Notes under the pieces: model-generated
Told to the model about the DNA's origin: nothing
The model's database searches: none
What the model saw: only the letters and a program-made list of their open reading frames with translations
Program-made: the position numbers and the translations under genes
Shown: piece by piece, positions 1-11,728 of the stretch
How positions within the stretch are numbered: position 1 is the stretch's first letter
Layout: each line of letters starts with the position of its first letter
NCBI GenBank assembly: GCA_964057225.1
Contig: OZ059896.1
Coordinates: forward strand, 7,068,001-7,132,000
Length of the DNA: 64,000 nt
Source of the DNA: Auanema rhodensis
Taxonomy: Eukaryota; Nematoda; Chromadorea; Rhabditida; Rhabditidae
Direction of reading: 5' to 3'

Positions 1-68
1 TGCTCGGACAAGGATTAGTAATTTATAAAAAAAAAGAAGACAGATCCTATTCCTCGGCTCTCGCTTTT

Positions 69-90
69 TCTCTCTCTCTCTCTCTCTCTC
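69..90. repeat. (TC)n microsatellite
   Basis: A run of TC dinucleotides inside a pyrimidine-rich stretch (about 56-150). The open frame beginning at 94 is made of this low-complexity sequence and is not treated as a gene. Confidence 0.9.
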
Positions 91-1342
91 CCTATGTTTC
101 TTTCTTCCTCTCTCTTTTTACCTCTTCTCCCACTCTTCTCTTCCTACAATTCGTCTACCCTCCCACAATCCAGCATCATCTTTCGATTCCATCACCACAG
201 ATCTGAAAATCGTCGTCGTCCATTGAATGTCATAAAAGTTTCTATAGAGTTTTTAATATGTCCTTCTGTTGTAGTTGCCAAGCAAGCTTATAGCTTAGCA
301 TTAAAGAAATGTTCTTGTATAAGAAATATGAAAATAGTTAAATAGACGATTTTACAATATACTATATAATACAGATAGATATACATACATACATATAATT
401 TATTTCTTTTCCCTTTTTTTTTCTTAAATTATGAATATTACAATGATGATACATGAATATTATTATAATATATATAAAACATTTATATAATCATGATGAT
501 AATCTTTTTTTATTTATAAATACAAATATATATTGTAATACAAACATTGATACATGTTTCATCATCATGATTGATCATTTATTAACTTCGACAATATCCA
601 ATTTATTTTTCTTTTATCTAAATAATAAAACAAAAAGATTACAGAATTAATTTGTCTTCTTGAAAATATATATTTTTATTTTTATAAAATAAAATTATAT
701 GAAGTTTTATGTTGCATTCATCAAGTTCATACTTCATACAACTTTTGCAAAAGTTTTAAAGTTGAAACTAATACAGTAATAAAATTAATTTTATACAATT
801 TATGAAATTCCCTTATTTTTTATTAAGAAAATTTTAGAAAAAAGTTGCATATTTGAAATATGAATGGGTTTTCTCCAGAATCTAAAAATGAATCATAGTA
901 ATTGTGTAATATCGTCATGTTCATAAATCTGAAACGCATGTGTCATAAATGGAGGTATGTGTAGCAAAAGCTTATCATGTTTGAATATGCTTTGATGATT
1001 TCAAAACTTAAAGCTATTAAACTTTTGAAAGAATTTTCTTGACGACAGTTTGGAAATATCCATATAATAGAATATGAGAGATGGAATGCTGAAGAAAGTC
1101 ATATAGTTGCGAATAGAAGACGCAAAATGAGAGATTCTGGCAAACGAAGCAAAGGTGACAGAATGAAACTAAAGAACATGGTAGATGACGAATCAAATAA
1201 TAAAATAGCTAAGTGTTATATAAACTTATCAAATGGCTCTTGATGCTATAGGATAGTTTAGTTCAATTCAATTTTTACGTTAAAGAAACATTCTGTGCTT
1301 TCTCCTTTTCTTTTCTAAATTATTTTGCTTTTTAAGGTAAAG
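91..1342. other. Intergenic, AT-rich, no gene seen
   Basis: No exon with splice signals or a recognisable protein was found on either strand. The part just before 1343 presumably carries the 5' flank of the S28 peptidase gene; no clear promoter motif is visible. Confidence 0.6.
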
Positions 1343-2267
1343 ATGAAGCTATTTCATGAGAAAATGATGTTTAATTATGTTTTAATATTAGTTTATATGG
1401 TATGAAATTATCTTTTGTTTTACAAATGTTTTTAAATTTTGTCATTAGTGTACCCAAGTACAGTGTGTTGATCCTGTTCCACCGTTACCAGATTTTGACC
1501 CTTTGATATTCTTTGGACGACCAAAATATGGAACATTATATGATAATTCAAATAATAATAAAACAGTAAGATATATTAATTATAAATTATATACTATATG
1601 ATATGGTTAAGGATGCAAATTATGAATATGGGTATTTCAAACAAAAAATTGATCATTTTGATGACAAATCTGATTATTTTAAGCAGGTATAAGAGTATAA
1701 TTTTATAAATTAGTATTTTTGTTGTATAATTAATTTAATTTGATTTCTTATTTTATTATGAAAATTATGATTATTTAGCTTTATTACTATCGAAGCATTG
1801 AAGATTCTTCTTGCGTATTTCTAATTCTTGGAGGAAATGGCAATTTCTCAGATAATTCGGTTAGAATTCTAAAGATAAATACTTAAAGTATTTAAAATTA
1901 AAACATAATATATCTTTCTATTCTGCAGATAACAGCAAAAAATTCTCCTTTTCTTGAATGGGCTGAGATGAACAGAGCTAGTATCTTTGGCTTAGAGCAT
2001 AGGTATTATGGCACAAGTCTGCCATTCAAGTAAGATAATTTTGCAAAATTTCGATTAACATGAGGAAATGGATAATTTGATTTCAAATGTTATATTCCAG
2101 TAAGGACTCATTAAGAACGGAAAATTTGAAATATTTAACGATTGAGCAAACTGTTGAGGATATAGCCTATTTCATTGAAACAAAGAGAAAGGAAAATGAT
2201 ATACCTGAACATCATAAATGGATTATATTTGGTGGTTCACATGCGGGTAAGAGTTAAAAAAGAAAAA

Positions 2268-2307
<40 letters not shown>

Positions 2308-5300
2308 AATTATATTTTTATTATAAATAATGATTTTAGGATCAATTGCACTTTGGGCTCGTCAAAAGTATCCTGAACTTATATTTGGAGCTGTTGCTAG
2401 TTCAGCACCGTTGCAAGCAAAAATTGACTTTTATGGTTAATTCAATTATAAAATAAATAAATTAAAAACAATAAATTAAATAATTTAGAATATGGAATGA
2501 GTATTGAATCATTATTCTCATCTGATTCCGAATGCTATGAGAAAGTTGCAAAAACATTTAGTCAATTTATTGACCAATTCAAGAACGATCGAGCAAATCT
2601 TGCTAAAGAATTAAAGTTTGTTTATTTATTAAAAATAATTTAAAAATAAAAAATATTAAGTATAAAATATGATGCAAATCAAGATAATGTTGATTATACA
2701 TCAGATCAATTTTTATTTTGGACATTACAACAACCATTTCAAATTATAACTCAATATTATAATGTTGGAACAGTAAGTTTTGAACTTTGATATAGTTAAA
2801 TTTTTATTTTTTCTTCTAATATTCTAGAGATTTCAAGATTTTGGTCTAAAAGATATTTGCGATATATTCAAAAATGCAGATGATAAAACTCCTCTTTTCA
2901 CAGCAATTAAAACAGCTTACGGTATAGTAGAATTGAAGAATTTTTATTTTTATTTTTAAAATTTTAGAAAAATATTATAAACAACCAATTACTGAACTTA
3001 ACACTAACTATGCTAGTGCTGTTGCAACTTTAAAATCTGAAGATATGACAACAGTATCATATGATTGTAAGCAAATTATTTTTTAATTATTATTAATATT
3101 ATTTCCTACTTTTTTATTTATTTTTCAATATTTCAATATTATTTAAACTTAAAAAAAATGTCAAACTTTCTATTTTCATAGACGAAAATCGTTTATGGCT
3201 TTGGCAATTGTGTACGCAATTAGGATATTCTATAACAACTGATAATGGGTTAGATACAACGCTGTTTGGTTCCACAGTATCAACTAGGTATTGAGATTAC
3301 GGTAGATTAAAAAATATTAAAAATATAATGTTTGAAGTTTGTTTGCTGAACTATGTAAAGATGTATTTGGTTTGAGTATTAACGATGTCATTGCTGGCAT
3401 TGAAGCGACAAATTCAAAGTTTGGAGGAATAGCTGGGTATACGGTATATGAACTTCGATAAAACAGTGTTTTTGAACAAAAATTATTATTATTTAGGGTA
3501 CAAATGTAATATTTATTACTGGAACATATGATCCATTTCAATATTTAACTAAACAAAATGGAACGAATAAAAGTATTCGATCATTATATACTAAAGGTTA
3601 TATTATCTAAATAGTTTTGTTTAAAAATTAATTTAATTAATTCAGGAGGTAGTCATACTTCAGATATGTATCCATCTGATGATCAAAACATTAAGAACAC
3701 TCAAAATGCTATTAAAACGTACATTAGAGATTGGTTCAAAAATAAGGATACACCATTACATGGTGATATATTCTTGCTTCAAACTCATTATTTCTCTTTA
3801 TTTTAAGCTTCAACTGTAGCACCATGGGATGTCGAATTTAGAGTTAAAAAGACATTCAATAGCAATGCAACAGTTTTACAGAGTCATGTCACTCATGAAG
3901 TATGTGTTTTTATATTTTTTTTTGTAATTTTATATGTAATTTCAGCATATACCTATAGCAGCTTTTGATGTCAAGCCTGATATTAAATTAAAACTTTCTC
4001 AAGTTTTCTTTGGTCGTCCACCATATGGCTTCACACCATCACCTAAATGGGTTAATGATAACGAAAATTCTGGAATCAGAGGCCAAATTACACAAAGGTT
4101 GAACCATGAAGATGAGAATAGTCCACGTTTTCAACAGGTTTATATCTAAACATACTTATTTTTGTTAATTTTAATATAATGATCTTTCAAGTTTTATTGC
4201 CAATACGGAGAATATGAAAAACCAGATGGTCCAGTGTATTTGGTAATAGGTGGAGAATCAGGCATAGATTGTAATTGGATTATTGATAATTCATCAACAT
4301 ACGTCCAAATGGCAAAAGAAGCTCATGCTACCTTGTATTTCTTGGAACATCGATTCTATGGAAATAGTAGAGTTCAAGGGTATAAGTTGTAATATAAGTT
4401 GTATTTCTATATATTTCTATTTAGATATAATAATTTGAAATATTTAACTATGTCTCAAGCAATTGAAGATATTGGAAGTTTCATTGAATTCAAGAAATCA
4501 AAACATTTAAAAAAGCAATGGATCTTGTTTGGATCATCATATGCTGGTATATCTTATACTATATTATTATTATTATTATTTACTAAAATAATATATTTGT
4601 TCAGCAACCTTAGCAGCAATAGCTCGAATAAGATTCCCTGATATAATTGCCGGTGCTGTAGGTGGTTCAGCATTTTTAAATCCACAGTTTACATATTTGA
4701 GTATAGTCACTGTATAAATTATAAAATAATTTATTTATTATATAGGAAATACTATGCAAATGGAATTAATTATACGTAATCTTAAAGATTCTTGTGCAAA
4801 TGGTATACAAAAAGCATTTACTGAATTAAGAAATGCTGTAATGACAGCAGATGTTGCAGCAAAGTTTGGTACTAATTTCAAGTAAGTTATAATATTTATA
4901 TGTATAATTAAATATTTAAATTAATAATAATATTACAGTATGTTTGAAGATCGAAAGTTAGAAACTATAGATGATCGTCAATATTTCTTTTATATATTAT
5001 ATAGTGCTATACAAGGATCATTATTTTTTAATGAACAAAAACTTGTAATAATTCAAGTTTTTCAACAAATTTATTTTATTTTTCTTAAATTAAGGATGAT
5101 GCACCAGCTTTTCTAACAATGTGTGAATCATTAGAAAAAGGAAGTATAGAAGGTTTATCGAGTTATATGGATTATTCAAATGCTATATATGAGGTAAAAT
5201 AATAGTATTTCTTATAATATTTTCTTATTTTATGTATTATAGGCTGACACAATACTTTCAAGAACAAGTGTTATTAATGTTTTAAAAGATATTTATGATT

Positions 5301-6150
5301 CTCATGAAAAATATGATAATAGTTAGTTATAACATTAATTATAATTTTTTTTAAATAAAATAAATTTATAGAAGATATTGCTACTGCTAATTGGATTTGG
5401 CAATCATGCTCTGAATTGGTCAGTTTTCCAAGTGCAGATTCAGGTGCAAGCATATTTGGAACTCCTACATATGTTGAGTATGTTATATAAATTATAATTT
5501 TTTTATAGTTAAAATAATAATTATTTCAGTTTCTTTGTTAGATTTTGCAAAGATGTTTTTCATTCAAATTTATCAAATACTTCATCAATAGATTTTGATA
5601 ATACAGCTCGAATTACATCTTATTTAATTGATAATTACATATTTAACGTAAGAATTATTATTTAAAATATGTTTTTTTATTTTATTTTATTTTTAGAGTG
5701 ATGATATGATATTTGTTAATGGAGGTTCTGATCCAAGACTTTACTTAAATATTCCAAAAGATTGTTCAAAAGAAATTGATATGACCGTAATTAACAGTAA
5801 TAATTTATTGAAATTTATAAAAATTAAATATTTATTTTTAGAAACATCTCATTCAGCTTTATTTTATCCAGCAAGTGATAATGATCCTGTTGAATTAATT
5901 CAAATTAGAAAAGCTATAGTTTCAAAAAGTAAAACATGGACAGCCCATTTGATTACAACAACAGAATCACCTGATATTTCGACAACTAGTGGTAATGGTG
6001 ATGATTCTACAACAAGTCAAATTGCAACAACAACAACAACAGGTAAGCTTCATTATACATTATTAAATTATTTAATAATTTCTTTTAGACTCTGTATCGA
6101 AATTGACCATTTCATTAAGTATATATCTTATTTCTTTGTTTTTAATTTAG
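1343..6150 (+). CDS. Tandem two-domain S28 serine carboxypeptidase, probable GPI anchor
   Basis: A secreted prolyl-carboxypeptidase/thymus-specific-protease (peptidase S28) protein. I resolve 29 exons (first 1343-1399, last 6089-6150) that stay in frame for about 1076 residues. It starts with a hydrophobic signal peptide. Domain 1 shows HFD, EHRYYG, the nucleophile motif GGSHAG (exon 2101-2246), a WLWQLCTQLGY-type block, the Asp motif GTYDPF and the His motif GSHTSDMYP. Domain 2 starts near 3946 with a repeated FFGRPPYGF linker and has EHRFYG, GSSYAG, NGGSDPRLY and TSHSALFYPA. Both Ser-Asp-His triads therefore look intact, which is notable because duplicated protease domains often decay. After domain 2 comes a Thr/Ser-rich stalk (about 5950-6042) and a 20-residue hydrophobic end, the pattern of a GPI attachment signal. 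The last intron of domain 2 is best placed at 5797-5841 to keep frame. Substrate is unknown; the family cleaves after proline or acts in peptide processing. Confidence 0.9.
2272..2302. repeat. (TA)n microsatellite in intron
   Basis: Uninterrupted TA dinucleotides inside the intron of the S28 gene that follows the exon carrying the first nucleophile Ser. Confidence 0.9.
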
Positions 6151-8955
6151 TTTTAATAATTCTTGATTTAAATAATAAAATTTTCATTTATTTATTTATT
6201 TATAAATAATTATATTATTAATTATACTAATTATAAAACTTATTTTATTACTTCTTTACTCATAAGCTAAAACTGCAAATATATTTTTTTTGTCTCTTCT
6301 TCAATGAATGAACAAGACACAACAACACACATGATAGTTAAATGTACGACGTTAAGTCAGTTGTTCATTCTCCTTTCTCAGACTCACCTTCTCTTTCTAT
6401 CTCTTTCTATCTCTCTCTCTCTCTATATCTCTCTCTATCTATCTATCTCTATCAATCTATTTCCCTCTGAATTTTCTATTACTATCTTAAGTTTTCATTA
6501 TCACTTTCTATTGATGTCTGCACAATAGATCAGTAATTTAACTGAGCGGGGGAGTGTAGCTTTGTGAAGAACATATTTTTAACTGTGAAGAAGCTAAGTT
6601 AAAACAAAATGAAAAATAGAAAAAAAAAACAAATTCATTCAAACACAGGAAATTCTTTTAAAATTTGGAAATTGTTGATGAGAATCTTCAATTAAATAAA
6701 CGTTTAATAAATATTTTCTATATTTAAAATAATTTTAAATTAAAATTATAATAATCAATTAAAATATTTTAATTAATTATATTTTACTTTAACTAACATT
6801 TTTAAAAAAATTTATTTCATTTCTCTATAAAACTCAAAACATGTGCCTTAGTTAAAATCTAAAAAGCTTGTCGGGAAGCAACACCATATGGCAAAAGCTA
6901 AAGCTAAGAATTGTGCTGTAACATTCAGTGAATTCGTCTTTGTTTTCATCTTCTCCTTCGTCTTCATCGTCTTCATCATTTCCATCTTCTTACTATGTAT
7001 TTTCTACTTTTTAATCTTATTTTCTAAACTTTTCCAGAACATTCTGGATAATTATTAAAAAAATGTTTTATTACAATAAAGATTTTTCATTTATTTTAGT
7101 AATTTTTATATTAATTACAAGCAAATATTTCTTATTTTCTTTTTTAAATTATAATTAACAAAGTTTTTATTATTTTTTTCAAATTTATCAATCTTTCTAC
7201 TACTGTACTGTAATCTATACATTGAAAATGTAATGAAGATAACATTCAACTCTTTCGATTATTCCAAGAAGCTATCTAAGAAAAAAAAAGAAAAAGATAA
7301 ACCGAGCTAAACCATCTCCTCCTACTCGTTCCACTTCTGCTCTTCCTTCCAATTTTCTTCAACCTTTTTTTCAAATTTTCTCTATATATATCATTGATCT
7401 CTCAATCATATTGTGTCTAACATTATCTCTTGATCAATGCTCTGACTATGGCAACTAGAATCAGCTACTAAGGTCTTCATCATTCATAGATCTGAGAGAC
7501 GAAATAAAGAAAATACATATATTAACACAAACTTTATATATATAAATATATATATACAAGAGGTTCAGACAGTTAGAGATAATGAAAAGAAGTCTGTCGC
7601 TGATGCGGGGGCTGAGAAAGGAGGAGCTGGCACAGCCAACGGCATTACAGCGGGACCTATGGTTCCTATCTCACCCCCCTCATTTTCTCTAAAACTCTCT
7701 TTATTTTTCTCTTTTGCTCTCTTATTTCTTTTAACTATCTGCCTTTCTCTCTTCAATTTCTATACTACTTACTCCGTTTTTTCATCGTCGATTTCTGTTG
7801 CTTATCATCTGTTTCGTTCACTTTCTGCTATCTAGCCCAGCTTCTTCTTTCAGCCTCTCTCCCCCCCCCCCTCAACCAGCTACCCAGAAACTCCCAGCCT
7901 TCCCGGCTAATGTGCCTCAGTAGTTCTATACAGTGGAAAAGTCTTCACAAGAATATGATTTTCTTTCTTCCTTCATTTTCATTTTCTGTAATTTTAATTT
8001 TCAAATTTAGAATTTTCATTTCTACCCATGTCCTTACGTGTTGTTTCTCAAAGCTTTTTCATAAAATAATTTGTGTAGAAATCTTATATTTTAAATTTTA
8101 AAATTAATTTACAACAAAAATTATTTTATTTTAATAAATTGAAACTATTTTTTCAAAAAATGTAAATGGCTTTCTTTCGTACAAAGATCTATTATTACAA
8201 CATGGCTTAATGCTTTAACGCCCACCATATTATCCAATTTTTTGAATTTAAACCGTAGTGCAAGAGGAATATTACTGTTTGATATGTAAGCCTCAGGCAC
8301 ATTTTCCAAAAAATTATATATTTTTGAAAGTTGGCGTTACTCTGATTTTCTTTTTTGTCTTTTTCCGAAGTTTGTATAATTTGCTGTCACTTGTAGTATT
8401 CACCTATTTCTCTAACACCTTCTATAAATTTTCTTTATATCTTTCTATCTACTGTCCCTTTGCATCTGTTCCCTCTTCTCTCTTCAATATCTCTCATCCG
8501 TTGTGGTGGGTTGTAGGAAGGTGATGAGGTTGTGAGGAAGGATCTCCTCTTCTCCTCCTCCGCTATCATCTCTCTTGTCTTCTTGCCTACGGCCACATGT
8601 CAAGCGAGGGCAGGAAATGCCTGTCTCTTCTGTTTTTCAGATTCTTATTTCTCTTTTTCTTTTTTTCTCTTATCTTCTATCACTCTTTCAATAGTTTATC
8701 AAATCCCTTTATTCTTCATACAAGCTATTCACATCAGCCAGTCTCTGTCCATCTTTATTGGTGATCATTCCAACATGTATTCCAGCATTATCTCTTCTGT
8801 CGTTTACCATGTAAAGATTTGAAACTTGAAACTTAATAATGTTTCTAAATATTATTTTATATGTTGTAGTAAATATTTCGTTTCAATTTATAAATAGAAT
8901 TAATTACAACTCTTCTTATTATTATATATCATATTTTAGCGAATTTTGAACCAGA
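6151..8955. other. Intergenic and probable 5' region of troponin I
   Basis: This 2.8 kb holds TC/TCTA-rich low-complexity DNA (6380-6460, 7680-7870), a C run near 7861-7871 and a GC-richer part at 8500-8640. A splice acceptor (catattttag, ending near 8940) lies about 15 nt before the troponin ATG, so the troponin mRNA either has a 5' UTR intron or is trans-spliced there. No protein-coding exon was recognised. Confidence 0.5.
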
Positions 8956-10779
8956 ATGTCTGACTTTGACGAGGGTCTTCGTTACGGTGGTCAACAAGCC
9001 GATGAGGGCGATGTGAGTAAAGTCATTCAAATTTTCCTTAAGTTCTAGAAAATTCTCAATTATTGATATTTATGATGTTTGTTCCGAATCAAGTTACATC
9101 AGTTGATTTCAGGATGCTGCCCGCAAGGCTCAGGAACGTGAGGCCAAGAAGGCTGAGGTTCGTAAGCGCTTGGAGGAAGCCGGAAACAAGAAGAAGTCTA
9201 AGAAAGGTTTCTTGACTCCTGAAAGAAAGAAGAAGCTCAGAGTATGTTCAGACATTTTTCATTCAAGATAGTATTACCAATGACCATATTTGCAGAAGCT
9301 TCTTATGATCAAGGCCGCTGAAGACCTCAAGAGACAACAGTTACTTAAGGAACAAGAACGACAAAAGATTCTTGCTCAAAGAACTATTCCCCTTCCTGAT
9401 GTTGATTCCATCGATGACAAGGGTAGGTTAATGCCTTTCGAAAAGAAAAAGCTAAGAAACTCTTTCTGATATTTCTCCATCATGTTATTCAATATTATTT
9501 GAATATGATACCTACCTTTTTATCTTTTATTTTATCATGTAAAATCTATATAAACTGACTATTTATAGTTATATTACAAGAGTTAACTCAGTTTTTTTTT
9601 AAATGGAATGCCTCGTTTACCATTGATTCTATAAGCGTTCCAATACATCTCGTTTAAAGCTTACACTTTGGTGATCGATCCTCATTCTTTCTCTCTCTCT
9701 CTCATTCATACATCCTCATTCCCTCTCTCTCATTCTCACCTTTTCTTTCTTACAACTTTTTTGTTCTCTCTATCTCTCTAAAGTTTTCATTTTATTTCTC
9801 TTCTTCTTTCATTCTCTTTGCTTTTTCACTTGTGCTCATTCAATGAATGATGTGTAATAGAAAAGAAAAGCAAAACTCAATACAAAATATTTCTTCACTG
9901 AATCTTAAAACTTTATCTTCCAATTCAATAATTTTAAATTCTAATATAAAAAATATTTTCTTTTTATCAATCTATCTTATATGTTATAATTTAGGCAAAC
10001 TTGAGCAAATCTACAATGACATGTTCGAGCGTGTCTGCAAGCTTGAAGAGGAGAAGTACGACATCAACCGCATTGTCACCCAGGCTGAGGTTTGTTTTAT
10101 ATAAATTTGTAACATCTTTGTATTATTTAGATGAAACATTATCATTTATTATTTCAATTAAAATATATTTTTAGTCTGAAATTAACGAGCTTACCATCGC
10201 CGTCAACGATCTCCGAGGAAAATTGTAAGCTTGTTATGAATTTTTCAAAAATGCTTCATCTCAATATTTTAGCGTTAAGCCAACCTTGAAGAAGGTTTCC
10301 AAGTATGAGAACAAGTTCAAGACCACCAAGATCAACACCGTAAGTTCTTTGTTTTCATTATTTTCTTGTTGTTATTGGGTTTTGACCCTTTTCATAAATA
10401 TAAGCAATTCGATTATGAATTGAAATTTCTTTCAGCAAACCGAAAAGCAAGATTTCCGTGCCAACCTCAAGGTTGTCAAGAAGGAGAATGCTATTGAGAA
10501 CATCATGAGCAAGACCAAGAAGAACACTGAGAAGCCAGACTGGTCCAAGAAGCCAGCTACAGATGAGCCAAAGGACGACAAGAAGGAAGAGGTATGTGCT
10601 TACTTTCACTTCTCAAGCACTGACAAGTTGCATTTATAGGCCAAGGAAGAAGCCCCAGCTGAGCCAGAACCAGCCGCTGAGGAAGGTAAGTAGCTTTTTC
10701 AAAATTCAATGAATGTCCATTTACTCAACTTGTTTCAGTTGAAGAAGAGGAGGAGGAAGAGGAGGAGGAGGAGGAATAA
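8956..10779 (+). CDS. tni: Troponin I
   Basis: Inhibitory subunit of the thin-filament troponin complex; it blocks actomyosin until troponin C binds calcium. Nine exons (8956-9012, 9113-9241, 9296-9422, 9995-10089, 10175-10224, 10273-10339, 10436-10591, 10640-10685, 10739-10779) give 255 residues. The N-terminal half has the invertebrate troponin I helix region ([35 protein letters not shown]). The inhibitory segment [12 protein letters not shown] follows, then [11 protein letters not shown]. Like other nematode isoforms it has an acidic tail, here a Glu-rich stretch ending in 12 consecutive Glu codons. The short first exon encodes a distinct N-terminus ([14 protein letters not shown]). Intron 3 (9423-9994, 572 bp) is ten times longer than its neighbours and pyrimidine-rich, so an alternative exon or enhancer could lie there, though none is evident. 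An AATAAA lies 59 nt past the stop. Confidence 0.96.
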
Positions 10780-10837
10780 GCTCCACGCCTCTCAACAATT
10801 TGTAATCTCCATCTTTGGCACTTTTTTGTCCAAAAAA

Positions 10838-10843
10838 ATAAAT
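10838..10843 (+). terminator. Poly(A) signal of troponin I
   Basis: AATAAA about 60 nt after the stop codon at 10779, the expected position for nematode 3' end formation. Confidence 0.7.
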
Positions 10844-11026
10844 CATATAATGTACCACTTCGATGCTTTGAACTATTTTTACATTTTATAGCCTTCCTGA
10901 CAATAATAAATGAATTCAAATTACCTGATTTAGAAAATTTTGTTTAATAAAATAAGTTTGCTAAGAAGCTAAACTTATAATATATAATTTTTAATATTAA
11001 ATATGATTATTGAGTGACGTCTTATT

Positions 11027-11031
<5 letters not shown>

Positions 11032-11094
<63 letters not shown>
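11032..11094. repeat. (CT)n microsatellite
   Basis: About 63 bp of perfect CT repeat between troponin I and the flp gene. Long Leu-Ser or Arg-Glu frames over it are artefacts of the repeat. Confidence 0.95.
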
Positions 11095-11099
<5 letters not shown>

Positions 11100-11728
11100 G
11101 CATATAAAAAAAACATTTCGGATTATTTTGTTGTAAAATTGCTTTCGAAGCAAAAAAAAATAGATTATGCATCATGTAACAACGAATCTTTTCTTTACTC
11201 GTTCTCACAATAAATCTGAGCACCTACTACACAACTGGCTGACAGACAGACGATGAGAATGAGATGAAGATAATCAGAATAGTTTTGTGAATAATGACAA
11301 AGATGGAATATGTCTGAATCACGGACATCATTGTATTTTGGACACAAACTCATGAAGTTAGCACAATTAGTTCTTGCGGGATTTGATAATATCATTTTTT
11401 TTTCGTTTGAAATAAAATAAGTAATAAAGAAAATAAATAGGAAAACGAAATACAACCAAATACATATTGGGATTACGAGAACAATCTGTTGAATGAGTTT
11501 CAATTTACTTGACTTATATACTTCATGATTAGTCAATTCGTACATTTGCCAGAACATTGTCTCATCTTCTTATAGCTCAAACAAGTCGTCAACTGCAGCA
11601 AAGAGAGTGAACAATTGTAGAAATAAATGGACAATGAATAAGCACAAAACGAGACAAATATGGCATCAGATGTAATAGAAAGTATGAAGTCGGGAGCAAA
11701 TCGGTTTGGCTGTACTGTGCTAAGCAGC

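Noticed and set aside
94-345. 83-codon frame at the window start
   Set aside because: Begins in a TC repeat; Ser/Leu-rich low complexity with no supporting features.
5787-5841. Frameshift before the second catalytic His of the S28 protein
   Set aside because: Using the donor 10 nt later (5797) gives an in-frame 45-bp intron and an intact motif.
11010-11223. Open frames on both strands across the CT repeat
   Set aside because: Pure dinucleotide translation (Leu-Ser or Arg-Glu), no splice context.
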